This document shows positions 48,863 to 56,643 of a stretch of 64,000 bases of DNA, one piece after another. The DNA lies in contig NC_015172.1 in assembly GCF_000190635.1 (NCBI RefSeq), positions 372,001 to 436,000 of the forward strand, read 5' to 3'. Position 1 is the stretch's first letter; the number at the start of each line of letters is the position of its first letter. The stretch is from Syntrophobotulus glycolicus DSM 8271 (lineage in GTDB: Bacteria > Bacillota > Desulfitobacteriia > Desulfitobacteriales > Syntrophobotulaceae). The notes below the pieces were generated by a model. The model ran no database searches. It was not told where the DNA came from and saw only the letters and a program-made list of their open reading frames with translations. The position numbers were made by a program, and so were the translations under genes.

Positions 48863-49666
48863 ATGAATAACATTTGCTTGCGTTTAGCCTACGATGGAAC
48901 ACAGTATCATGGTTTTCAAAGCCAACCCGAAGAGCATGGGAAAACCATACAGGGGGAACTGGAGAAAGCCTGGAAGAGACTAGCACAAGAAGAGATCAAA
49001 ATCGTGACCGCAGGACGAACAGACAAGGGAGTACATGCCGCAGGGCAGGTAATAAACTTTAAGTCCGCGGCGAGAATTCCGCAGGATAAAATTCCTATCG
49101 CGATGAACAGCGTCCTGCCGGAAGAGATCAGGATACTGGAAGCAAAATTGGTCGGGGCTGAATTTAATGCCCGGACAAGCGCATATTGGAAAAGATATGA
49201 TTACAAAATAGAGAATAAACGGACTGCCGATGTATTTACAAGACTGTATTCCCTGCATGAACCGGTACCGCTTGACCTGAATAAGATGCGGCAGGCAGCG
49301 GCTCGTATTGAAGGGAAGCATGATTTTAAAACATTTTCAGCGGCCGGAAGCAATGCCAAAAGCTTTGTGCGTACAGTCTACCACTGTAAGGTTCAAAGCA
49401 GTAGCGGGTATATCACGGTGACATGCATAGGGAATGGATTTTTATACAACATGGTCAGAATCATTACGGGGACCCTCCTTTATGTAGGAAAGGGCAAGAT
49501 TGTCCCCGAAGATATGCCAGGCATTTTAAAATCGCGGAACAGAGCCCTTGCAGGCAAAACCGTGTCTCCCGCCGGATTAGTTCTTCGTTATATTGATTAT
49601 GATGGAAACAGGCCCAGCTCCATATTTGAGGATATAGAGTCAAATGACCTGGAAGACCTGATATAA
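48863..49666 (+). CDS. truA: tRNA pseudouridine synthase A
   Basis: The 267-residue protein has LRLAYDGTQYHGFQSQP and the catalytic Asp in VTAGRTDKGVHAAGQV. FLYNMVRIITGTLLYVGKG follows as usual. It modifies uridines 38-40 of tRNA anticodon arms. About 20 extra residues at the C-terminus (SSIFEDIESNDLEDLI) are acidic and of no known role. Confidence 0.95.
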   Translation: MNNICLRLAYDGTQYHGFQSQPEEHGKTIQGELEKAWKRLAQEEIKIVTAGRTDKGVHAAGQVINFKSAARIPQDKIPIAMNSVLPEEIRILEAKLVGAEFNARTSAYWKRYDYKIENKRTADVFTRLYSLHEPVPLDLNKMRQAAARIEGKHDFKTFSAAGSNAKSFVRTVYHCKVQSSSGYITVTCIGNGFLYNMVRIITGTLLYVGKGKIVPEDMPGILKSRNRALAGKTVSPAGLVLRYIDYDGNRPSSIFEDIESNDLEDLI

Positions 49667-49673
49667 GCCATTA

Positions 49674-49702
49674 TTGACTTAATAGCCTATTTTAGATAAA
49701 AT
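49674..49702 (+). promoter_or_regulatory. Sigma-A promoter for rplM-rpsI
   Basis: TTGACT (49674-49679), 17 bases and TAAAAT (49697-49702) predict a start near 49709 and a leader of about 108 bases. Confidence 0.78.
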
Positions 49703-49708
49703 TTAGCA

Positions 49709-49800
49709 GGAGTCTTTAATCGGACTGTGACCCGAGCCCTCACAACCGATAACAAAGAGAATAGAAGCCAAAACATTTATGCAATTTAAGTTTCAGGAAA
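49709..49800 (+). ncRNA. Probable L13 leader
   Basis: The untranslated leader of rplM contains the compact GAGTC-TTTAATCG-GACT stem and a following CCGAGCCCTC segment. Firmicutes rplM mRNAs commonly carry an autoregulatory L13 leader. The match is by position and general form only. Confidence 0.45.
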
Positions 49801-49816
49801 AATTGGAGGGAATAAT

Positions 49817-50248
49817 ATGACCACTAAGTTTGCAAAAGCCACTGAGGTAGAGCGCAAATGGTATGTCATAAATGCAGAAGCTATCCCCTTGGGCAAAGTG
49901 GCTGCTGAAGCCGCCCGCTTATTAAGAGGAAAGCATAAGCCCATTTTCACCCCCAATGTTGATACAGGAGATAATGTGATCATTATCAATGCGAGCAAGA
50001 CTGTATTAACTGGAGGAAAGCTGGATAAAAAGATGTATCGTTGGCATTCCGGTTATCCGGGCGGTCTTAAACAAATGACCTACAGGGTACTTATGAATAA
50101 GAGACCGGAAAGAGCTGTGGAACATGCTGTTAAAGGAATGCTTCCTCATAATAAACTCGGTGCAGCAATGTATAAAAAACTGCATGTCTATCAAGGTCCC
50201 GAACATCCGCATCAGGCACAGAAGCCTGAAGTATGGACCATGAAATAG
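49817..50248 (+). CDS. rplM: 50S ribosomal protein L13
   Basis: The 143-residue protein has [20 protein letters not shown] and the core [19 protein letters not shown], ending [21 protein letters not shown] precedes the ATG. L13 is an early 50S assembly protein. It forms an operon with rpsI. Confidence 0.97.
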   Translation: MTTKFAKATEVERKWYVINAEAIPLGKVAAEAARLLRGKHKPIFTPNVDTGDNVIIINASKTVLTGGKLDKKMYRWHSGYPGGLKQMTYRVLMNKRPERAVEHAVKGMLPHNKLGAAMYKKLHVYQGPEHPHQAQKPEVWTMK

Positions 50249-50268
50249 AGAGGAAGGAGGAAAATAAT

Positions 50269-50664
50269 ATGGCGGCAGAACTTCAGTACTATGGCACAGG
50301 CAGACGTAAAAATGCCATTGCCAGAGTCAGAATAATTGCAGGTGAAGGCAATTTCGTCATCAACAAAAGAGGCTTAAATGAATATCTCGGCAAAAAGACT
50401 CTGGAGATGATCGTAAAACAGCCTTTGGAAATTACCGAAACAATTGGCAAGTATGATGTCATTGCTCTTGTCCATGGAGGTGGCACATCAGGCCAGGCCG
50501 GCGCGCTGAGAATGGGCATTGCCAGGGCATTGCTCAAAGCAGATATTAGTCTCCGTCCGGCACTGAAAAGAGCAGGATTCCTTACCCGTGACCCAAGAAT
50601 GAAGGAGCGTCGCAAATACGGCCTGAAAAAAGCCCGTAAAGCTCCGCAATTCTCCAAACGTTAA
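50269..50664 (+). CDS. rpsI: 30S ribosomal protein S9
   Basis: ATG 50269 ([20 protein letters not shown]) behind AAGGAGGA gives 131 residues; the upstream in-frame ATG 50233 lies inside rplM. The C-terminus [17 protein letters not shown] reaches P-site tRNA. It is the last gene of the ribosomal block. Confidence 0.97.
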   Translation: MAAELQYYGTGRRKNAIARVRIIAGEGNFVINKRGLNEYLGKKTLEMIVKQPLEITETIGKYDVIALVHGGGTSGQAGALRMGIARALLKADISLRPALKRAGFLTRDPRMKERRKYGLKKARKAPQFSKR

Positions 50665-50680
50665 TTTCAAGGAAATAGTG

Positions 50681-50714
50681 AAACCCTCAAACCTGCATGG
50701 TTTGAGGGTTTTTG
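50681..50714 (+). terminator. Intrinsic terminator after rpsI
   Basis: AAACCCTCAAACC (50681-50693) pairs perfectly with GGTTTGAGGGTTT (50699-50711), with T residues after it. It ends the ribosomal block before a minus-strand gene. Confidence 0.92.
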
Positions 50715-50731
50715 ATGTCAAATCCGGGTTA

Positions 50732-51169
50732 TTATGCGCCTATAGGACTATCAAATTCAATATTTATTGTAGTTTTCATACCCATTGCTTCCATAACGGT
50801 TTCAATTTTTTCTGTCGTTGCTCCATAGTATTCGTGTCTTTCATCCCTTGACACTTGTGACTCTTTAACGCCTAATTTACTTGCTAGTTCTGATTGTGTC
50901 ATCCCTAAATAAATTCTAAATGCAATAAGCGTTTTTCCAATGTCTGTGAACTTATAGATTGGGTTAAATGAACCTCGTTTTATTTTCTCGTAGTACTCTA
51001 CTTCAGCTTTTAATTGTTCATGGAATGATATTAGGGGCTGTATTGCCATACTTATTTGCTCAGGATTTAACCCCATTTTTTCAAATCGTTTTTTTTCACT
51101 AATAATGAATTCTTGGTCTTGTTTTAATTTTTCAACAGCTTTTTGATATGCTGGCTCATTCTTAATCAT
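50732..51169 (-). CDS. XRE-family HTH protein, antitoxin-like
   Basis: The 145-residue protein has a helical, charged N-terminal half (~1-70). An HTH follows at ~78-125 (IAFRIYLGMTQSELASKLGV, then KESQVSRDERHEYYGAT), and an MKTTINIEF strand lies near the end. It resembles antitoxin-type regulators paired with short toxin or nucleotidyltransferase-like genes. AAGGAGTG precedes the ATG. A damaged gene lies directly upstream on the same strand (51188-51381), so this is probably the surviving half of a two-gene module. Confidence 0.7.
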   Translation of the reverse strand: MIKNEPAYQKAVEKLKQDQEFIISEKKRFEKMGLNPEQISMAIQPLISFHEQLKAEVEYYEKIKRGSFNPIYKFTDIGKTLIAFRIYLGMTQSELASKLGVKESQVSRDERHEYYGATTEKIETVMEAMGMKTTINIEFDSPIGA

Positions 51170-51187
51170 TTGATTTCACTCCTTATT

Positions 51188-51381
51188 TTATAATTCTATT
51201 CCGACAGTGTGTAGTTGATTTACCAGGATGCTTAAATTATTTACTAACATTAGACGTTTCTGATAATTCCATGGGGTACCGGTCTCGGTCCACGTACGAG
51301 TAAAGAATTCATTAATTGTTCTATAGTCATTGGGTAATCTTTGGGAGCTAAAATCCCGTCATCAGTAAATTGTAATGACAT
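51188..51381 (-). pseudogene. Broken partner gene upstream of the HTH protein
   Basis: On the minus strand, ATG 51379-51381 opens MSLQFTDDGILAPKDYPMTI, then the frame ends early. After a one-base shift near 51290-51310 a second frame gives RTWTETGTPWNYQKRL and VNNLSILVNQLHTVGIEL, stopping 18 bases before the HTH gene. Together they resemble the first ~65 residues of DUF6932-like proteins (GxLPPGDYxMTxEEL, then W..RLxLVxNLxxLVxQLxxVGI). The later part of such proteins is missing. I read it as a frameshifted, 3'-deleted remnant; the family name is tentative. Confidence 0.55.
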
Positions 51382-51593
51382 TTCTAATTCCCCAATCTAA
51401 AAGTTATACACTTAGGATAACATAACCATATAGTTAACTTAACATATTTGTTAAGACATTGCTAGTATATGTAACATAATTTCTTTTGTCAACATTCGAA
51501 AGTTTAGAGAATATTAACTGAAAAAATTGTATAAACATTTACAAGACTTTATACATACTACACTCATATGACACAAAAAAGCCGGAAGTCTGC

Positions 51594-51622
51594 TTGACGA
51601 AAAAAGAAGAAGAAATTATACT
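51594..51622 (+). promoter_or_regulatory. Sigma-A promoter for the riboswitch-TerC transcript
   Basis: TTGACG (51594-51599), 17 bases and TATACT (51617-51622) give a start near 51629, exactly at the riboswitch 5' edge. Confidence 0.75.
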
Positions 51623-51629
51623 ATAGACA

Positions 51630-51775
51630 GTAATTAAGGGGAGTAGCTCTACAGCAAAGTCGTCAGTACGGGATTTTATCTCCGGCTTTGTTGACAATGT
51701 AACAAGTTGTAAGCAAGACCTTATCCAAACGGTAAGTTATTTTTGTGGCCTGCCGTACGGAGAAGGTCATTATTT
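51630..51775 (+). ncRNA. yybP-ykoY manganese riboswitch
   Basis: The leader has the hallmarks of this Mn2+-sensing class: AAGGGGAGTAGCT near the 5' end, GCAAAGTCGTCAGTACGG, CCGGCTTTGTTGACA, GCAAGACCTTATCC and the closing CCGTACGGAGAAGGTCATT, which ends in TTTTTTTG near 51774-51782. It directly precedes a TerC-family gene, the usual regulatory target. Mn2+ binding should allow transcription past the 3' hairpin. Confidence 0.9.
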
Positions 51776-51905
51776 TTTTGTAGGGAAGGAGTCGGGTTTT
51801 TAAAGGATTTAAGAAATACTGGTTTGCATAAAAAATAATTATAAATAAAACTCTCCCGGAAAGAATAAAATATCTATGCTTAATATCATTAAGGAGTGTA
51901 TATTG

Positions 51906-52592
51906 ATGGATTTTCTCAGTACGGATTTTTGGTCGGCATTATTTGCTATCGTTGTCACGGATTTGGTATTGGCCGGAGATAATGCGATTGTGATTGGATT
52001 AGCCGCGAGAAACCTACAGGCGAATCAACAAAAGAAAGTTATTGTTTGGGGAACATTGGGAGCTGTTATTGTTCGCTCCCTATTAACCTTAGCTGTGGTA
52101 TGGCTGCTGAAAATCCCCGGCTTGCTGCTGCTGGGAGGGGGGATGTTAATTTGGATCGCGTATAAGCTGCTTGTAGAAGATAAAAAGCAGGATACGGTGA
52201 AGCCGGGAGAAAGCTTATGGGGTGCAATCAAAACAATTATTATTGCTGATGCAGTTATGGGGCTGGATAACGTCCTGGCTGTAGCGGGTGCGGCCCATGG
52301 GAGTTTTCTGTTAGTAGTTTTGGGGCTATTAATTAGTGTTCCCATTGTTGTTTGGGGAAGTACAATTATTCTTAAATGGGTGGAACGTTTCCCGATAATC
52401 ATTTATTTCGGAGCGGGAGTGCTGGCTTGGACAGCCTCAAAAATGATTGCGGAGGAGCCGTTCTTAGCTCATTTCTTTGAGACGAATAGTTTACTGAAAT
52501 GGGGATTGAGCCTGGCCATCATTGCAGGAGTCATATTCGTTGGGAAAAGTTCCAACCAAAAACGAAATAACCAAATTGCTGATCAAAGCTGA
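51906..52592 (+). CDS. TerC family membrane protein, probable Mn2+ exporter (YkoY-like)
   Basis: ATG 51906 (MDFLSTDFW) is chosen because AAGGAG at 51891-51896 is well placed; the product is 228 residues. Seven hydrophobic segments are visible. The paired TerC motifs VVTDLVLAGDNAIVIGLAAR (~13-32) and IIADAVMGLDNVLAVAGAAH (~114-133) carry the conserved Asp-Asn residues. Its manganese riboswitch leader makes Mn2+ efflux the best functional guess. Confidence 0.87.
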   Translation: MDFLSTDFWSALFAIVVTDLVLAGDNAIVIGLAARNLQANQQKKVIVWGTLGAVIVRSLLTLAVVWLLKIPGLLLLGGGMLIWIAYKLLVEDKKQDTVKPGESLWGAIKTIIIADAVMGLDNVLAVAGAAHGSFLLVVLGLLISVPIVVWGSTIILKWVERFPIIIYFGAGVLAWTASKMIAEEPFLAHFFETNSLLKWGLSLAIIAGVIFVGKSSNQKRNNQIADQS

Positions 52593-52657
52593 ATTTTCTT
52601 TAGTCTAAGGAATCAGCCGAAAAAAGGATCTGCCAAAAAATATGAGGGGTGTTGAAT

Positions 52658-53080
52658 ATGAAAAAAATCTTGGTACCGATTGATGGCTCAGCCGGTTCCG
52701 ATAAAGCGGTCCGTCTGGCCATCACGCTCGTTCACGAAGGGGATACGGAGATCATTTTGTTGAATGTCCAATCCAATTACAATACTCCGAATGTAAAGCG
52801 GTTTTTTAGTCAGGAACAAATCCAAGCCTTTCAGAAAGAACAGAGCAAAGAGATCTTTGACCGGACACTTCAGATCACCCAAGAGCATCCGATTACGGTT
52901 CGCACCACATTAAGACTCGGAGATCCCGGTAAAGAGATCTGTGATGAAGCAAAAGAAAGTTCTGTCGATTTTATTGTCATGGGATACAGGGGGCTGGGAA
53001 CCGTCAAACGTGCAATCCTGGGCAGTGTGGCAACTCAAGTTCTTCACGAAACAACTTGTCCGGTAATGATTGTTCCGTAA
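52658..53080 (+). CDS. Universal stress protein, UspA family
   Basis: ATG 52658 (MKKILVPIDGSAGSDKAVRL) behind GAGGGGTG gives 140 residues. The ATP-binding pattern GYRGLGTVKRAILGSVATQV is present near the C-terminus, which ends TCPVMIVP. It is a cytoplasmic nucleotide-binding stress protein of unspecified role. It may be co-transcribed with the TerC gene, 65 bases upstream. Confidence 0.88.
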   Translation: MKKILVPIDGSAGSDKAVRLAITLVHEGDTEIILLNVQSNYNTPNVKRFFSQEQIQAFQKEQSKEIFDRTLQITQEHPITVRTTLRLGDPGKEICDEAKESSVDFIVMGYRGLGTVKRAILGSVATQVLHETTCPVMIVP

Positions 53081-53181
53081 GGAAACGGGATTGAAAGATC
53101 ATGAAGAATGTAAAGCGGTTCATTCTTGTTTATCGGGCAAGACATCAACCGCTTTGTGCGTATGAACCATTTGAAATTCTG

Positions 53182-53210
53182 GTCTGATTGTGCTCAGACT
53201 CTTTTTTTTC
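53182..53210 (+). terminator. Intrinsic terminator after the UspA gene
   Basis: GTCTGA (53182-53187) pairs with TCAGAC (53194-53199), with eight T residues following after a C. A second, longer-range stem (AAAGCGGTT at 53112, AACCGCTTT at 53147) precedes it. Confidence 0.7.
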
Positions 53211-53268
53211 GTCCACAGAATATCAGAGCCGAATCCCCCATAAGTATAGTGTTGAAGGGGGATGTGCA

Positions 53269-54075
53269 ATGCGGAGAAAGAAGAACAATGATAAGAATTT
53301 TGCGGATAGAATAAGAAGGAAAAAGGTTAACCTTATAGATTCAACCAAAATATTAATTTTGAGGAAGAGAGTTCTTAAGATTGCCATAGCTGTATCAACC
53401 CTGGTGCTTTTTGTTACGATCGGTGGTATTTGGGGTGTCAGCAAAACGACCAGCAGGGAAAGGATGGAAACAGAGAATACTCCCGGGATTGGCTCCGCAT
53501 TGTCCAATTTGACGGTGGCTGTAGATGCCGGGCATGGGGGTGTCGATCCGGGGGCTGTAGGAGCAGGGAAGAGTCTGGAGAAGGATGTAACCCTGGCAAT
53601 TTCCCAAAAACTGCAGGTCCTTCTGATCCAGGCGGGGTGTAATGTGGTGATGATCAGGGATACCGATTGTGATTTTGGGACTGGCTCCAATCTGCTGCAG
53701 AGGAAAAGGGAGGATTTGGCCTACCGCACACAAAAGGCTTTTGATGCGGATATCTATCTGAGTATTCACGCCAACAGTTTCCCGGACAGGAGCCAGCATG
53801 GGGCCCAGGTATTTTATCATTCTGAATCTCCCGAAGGGAAAACGGTGGCGGAGCTGGTCCAGGAAAGCCTGAATCAGGTTGCTGCTCGCAAGAGGATTGC
53901 CAAAGCCAATCAAAGTTATTTTATTTTAAAAAAGACCAACCAAATTGCGTTGACGATTGAAGTAGGCTTTATCTCCAACCAGGAGGAGGAAAAGAAATTA
54001 GGGCAGCAAGAATACCAGGAAAGATTGGCTATGGCTATTTTGGAAGGGATATCGAAATATTATAATAACAAGTAA
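53269..54075 (+). CDS. cwlD: N-acetylmuramoyl-L-alanine amidase CwlD
   Basis: ATG 53269 (MRRKKNNDKNF) with GGGGGATG upstream gives 268 residues; the longer frame from 53188 begins in the terminator. One membrane helix (~32-52) anchors it outside the cell. The amidase_3 domain has VAVDAGHGGVDPGAVG, SIHANSFPD and catalytic Glu in IEVGFISNQEEE. CwlD acts with a deacetylase to make muramic-delta-lactam in spore cortex, implying spore formation. It appears monocistronic. Confidence 0.88.
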   Translation: MRRKKNNDKNFADRIRRKKVNLIDSTKILILRKRVLKIAIAVSTLVLFVTIGGIWGVSKTTSRERMETENTPGIGSALSNLTVAVDAGHGGVDPGAVGAGKSLEKDVTLAISQKLQVLLIQAGCNVVMIRDTDCDFGTGSNLLQRKREDLAYRTQKAFDADIYLSIHANSFPDRSQHGAQVFYHSESPEGKTVAELVQESLNQVAARKRIAKANQSYFILKKTNQIALTIEVGFISNQEEEKKLGQQEYQERLAMAILEGISKYYNNK

Positions 54076-54331
54076 ACGTATAGGAAAAGAGCAGGTGTCA
54101 GATCAGATCAGAGCGTAAATAGGAGGAAGTTCCCGCACGATACCGAATAAACAGAAAAAAGCTCAAGCCGGCGGAGAAAACCGTTTGGGACCAGTATGAC
54201 AAACGGCCGGTAACGTACATAGATAGACCTGACAGATTAAAAATATATTTCCATAAGCCATTAAATTCAGAGTATAATTGACAGGGAAAAGGGATTCTGG
54301 GAAGCATCATACCCGATTTGGAGTATTGAAT
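54076..54331. other. cwlD-amidohydrolase intergenic region
   Basis: These 256 bases contain no gene. A TATAAT at 54272-54277 could be a -10 for the M20 gene, but no good -35 was found. No strong terminator was seen after cwlD. Confidence 0.4.
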
Positions 54332-55513
54332 ATGGACGGAACCAAGATCCGGATGATCAGAGAAATCGATAAAAATGCTGAAGCTCTCTGGCAGATTGCC
54401 ACGGAGATCGGGCTTAACCCGGAAGAAGGTTTCCGGGAGTTTAAGGCAGTCAAGCTCCTCACCGCTTGTCTGCAAGCTAACGGCTTTCAGGTAGAAAGAC
54501 CTGTTGGCGGTATGGAGACTGCTTTTCTGGCCAGATTCAAAAGAGGGAAAGAAGGCCCCAAGATTGCGTTTTTGGCTGAGTATGATGCCCTGCCTGAAAT
54601 TGGGCACGGCTGCGGTCATAACCTTATTGGCACCGCCAGTGTGGGGGCAGCGGTTTCTTTAAGCAAAATGCCTGAAGTCGCCGGAGAAATATGGGTTGTC
54701 GGAAGCCCGGCAGAGGAGACCAGCGGGGGCAAGGTTCTGCTGGCTGCTCAGGGTGTATTTGCCGGTGTCGATGCCGCTTTGATGTTTCACCCCGGAACCT
54801 GCAATACGATCGAGATATCCAGTCAGGCTCTGGATGCGATTGAGATTACCTACTTAGGAGAGGCTGCCCATGCCGCTTTATCCGATCGTTTTGGGATCAA
54901 TGCCCTTGATGCGATGATCGGGTTGTTTGTTTTGCTCGGCAAATTGAAAAAGGACCTTTGTGAGGGTGAGAAGATAGACGGCATTATTATAGAGGGCGGC
55001 AAGGCCCCGAATATTGTTCCGGATAAAACGGTCGGGAAATTTTATCTGCGGGCAACGGACAGGAAAAAGCTTGATCAGATTAAGGAGCATGTTCTTGATT
55101 GCGCTGTTAAGGCGGCCCAAGAGGTTGGGGCCCAAATGCAATGGCGTTATTTTGAGCATTCCTATCAAGAAATGATCAGTAACAGTACTTTGGCCAAATC
55201 TTTTCAGGAGAATTTGGAGCAATTGGGCATCACTGAGATTGAACCGCCTCAGACTATGCTGGGGTCGGTAGATATGGGTAATGTCAGCCTGCAGGTGCCG
55301 GCTATCCATCCGTATCTGCAGATGGGGGACGGGATGTACATCGCTCATACTAAAGAATTTGCCGGTGCTGCTGTTGGGCAGGCAGGGAGAGAGGTTCTTT
55401 TCATCGCGGCTAAAGCTTTAGCGATGACGGGATGGGACATTTTGACGGATGAACAATTTTTGTTTGATCTTAAACAAGAATTTCAAAAAACAAAGACAAA
55501 TAAAACCCGATAA
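54332..55513 (+). CDS. M20 family amidohydrolase (PM20D2/AbgB-like)
   Basis: ATG 54332 with GGAG upstream gives 393 residues. Metal-site phrases are FLAEYDALPEIGHGCGHNLI (~75-94), GSPAEETSGGK and ALMFHPGT, with a dimerisation domain between ~165 and 285. It is close to peptidase M20 domain-containing protein 2 and aminobenzoyl-glutamate hydrolases. It probably hydrolyses an N-acyl or dipeptide amide; the substrate is unknown. Its position just upstream of the arginine genes may be coincidental, as the ARG boxes lie between. Confidence 0.85.
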   Translation: MDGTKIRMIREIDKNAEALWQIATEIGLNPEEGFREFKAVKLLTACLQANGFQVERPVGGMETAFLARFKRGKEGPKIAFLAEYDALPEIGHGCGHNLIGTASVGAAVSLSKMPEVAGEIWVVGSPAEETSGGKVLLAAQGVFAGVDAALMFHPGTCNTIEISSQALDAIEITYLGEAAHAALSDRFGINALDAMIGLFVLLGKLKKDLCEGEKIDGIIIEGGKAPNIVPDKTVGKFYLRATDRKKLDQIKEHVLDCAVKAAQEVGAQMQWRYFEHSYQEMISNSTLAKSFQENLEQLGITEIEPPQTMLGSVDMGNVSLQVPAIHPYLQMGDGMYIAHTKEFAGAAVGQAGREVLFIAAKALAMTGWDILTDEQFLFDLKQEFQKTKTNKTR

Positions 55514-55520
55514 GGACTAT

Positions 55521-55554
55521 TGTATAATTATTCTATACATAGTATAATTATTGA
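55521..55554. promoter_or_regulatory. Two ARG-box-like operators upstream of argC
   Basis: TGTATAATTATTCT (55521-55534) and AGTATAATTATTGA (55541-55554) match the ArgR/AhrC half-symmetric core TGAATAATTATTCA at 12 and 11 of 14 positions. They are 20 bases apart, close to the spacing of tandem ARG boxes. They contain TATAAT-like -10 sequences, so bound ArgR would block the argC promoter. Confidence 0.75.
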
Positions 55555-55579
55555 ATCATATTGAATGAAGGTGTTCACG

Positions 55580-56611
55580 ATGAAAATTGGTATATTAGGA
55601 GCAACCGGATATACAGGCCACGAATTGATCAGGATTCTGCGCGGACATTCTGAGGCTGAGATTGTTTATCTTGGATCTTCAGGGTCGGCAGGCCAAAAGA
55701 TAGCCGATATCTATCCCGGTCTTAACGAGATAGTGGATAATAATCTGGAAAGTGACCAGGAAGTCCCGGAAGAAATCGAAGTGCTGTTTTGTGCACTTCC
55801 CCATGGAATTACAGCAGGCCGGGCCGAGAAGTATCTTGACCGCCAGATCAAAGTCATTGATCTGGGGGCGGATTTTCGTCTGAAGGATAAGAATATTTAT
55901 GAGGCTTGGTATAAAACCAGCCATGCCAGCCCCCATTTGCTGGCGGAAGCGGTATACGGTATTCCGGAGCTGAACAGAGCGGAGATTGCCGGGAAGCGGC
56001 TGATCGCTAATCCCGGCTGTTATCCCACTGCCACCCAATTGGCTTTAGTGCCTTTACTCAAGGACAAACTGCTCAAGAGCGATTCGATCATTGTCGATGC
56101 CAAATCAGGGGTATCGGGTGCCGGGCGTGGGACAAACCTGGGTGTTCATTTCAGTGAAGTCAATGAAAATTTTAAAGCCTATGGAGTTGCGACCCACCGC
56201 CATACGCCGGAAATAGAACAGGAACTGAGCAAAGCGGCAGGAGAAGATATTCTGATCAATTTTACACCTCATCTGGTTCCGATGACCAGAGGGATCCTGA
56301 CCACCATCTATGCATCGGCTGCTGAAGGGGTGGAAGAAGGGGACTTGCTGCAGTCCTGGCAAACCGTTTATGCAGATGAACAGTTTGTGCATCAGATGCC
56401 CGGGGGAGAATGGCCTCAAACGAAATATGCTTATGGCAGCAACCATGTATTTATGCAGTTGAAGCTGGACAAGAGAACGGGCAGAGTGATTCTCGTAGCG
56501 GCTCTGGATAACCTGGTCAAGGGCGCGTCCGGCCAGGCGGTGCAGAATATGAATATTCTGTTTGGCTTGCCTGAAGAAACAGGTCTCAAGACCAATGGGA
56601 TGTGGCCTTAA
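55580..56611 (+). CDS. argC: N-acetyl-gamma-glutamyl-phosphate reductase
   Basis: ATG 55580 (MKIGILGATGYTGHELIRIL) gives 343 residues; GAAGGTG precedes it. The catalytic Cys lies in ANPGCYPTATQLALVPLL (~147). The active-site His is in THRHTPEIEQEL. It reduces N-acetylglutamyl-phosphate with NADPH, the third step of ornithine synthesis. It opens the argCJBD-carAB cluster. Confidence 0.97.
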   Translation: MKIGILGATGYTGHELIRILRGHSEAEIVYLGSSGSAGQKIADIYPGLNEIVDNNLESDQEVPEEIEVLFCALPHGITAGRAEKYLDRQIKVIDLGADFRLKDKNIYEAWYKTSHASPHLLAEAVYGIPELNRAEIAGKRLIANPGCYPTATQLALVPLLKDKLLKSDSIIVDAKSGVSGAGRGTNLGVHFSEVNENFKAYGVATHRHTPEIEQELSKAAGEDILINFTPHLVPMTRGILTTIYASAAEGVEEGDLLQSWQTVYADEQFVHQMPGGEWPQTKYAYGSNHVFMQLKLDKRTGRVILVAALDNLVKGASGQAVQNMNILFGLPEETGLKTNGMWP

Positions 56612-56643
56612 AAGGGATGGAAGGTAATTTGGGGGTTATAGAA

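Larger units (their letters stand above)
51382..51905. other. Intergenic region upstream of the TerC gene
   Basis: These 524 bases hold an AT-rich part (51400-51560) that should contain the promoter for the minus-strand module. It includes an imperfect repeat of GTTAACTTAACATATTTGTT near 51434. After that come a plus-strand promoter (51594-51622) and the manganese riboswitch (51630-51775). No gene was found. Confidence 0.6.
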
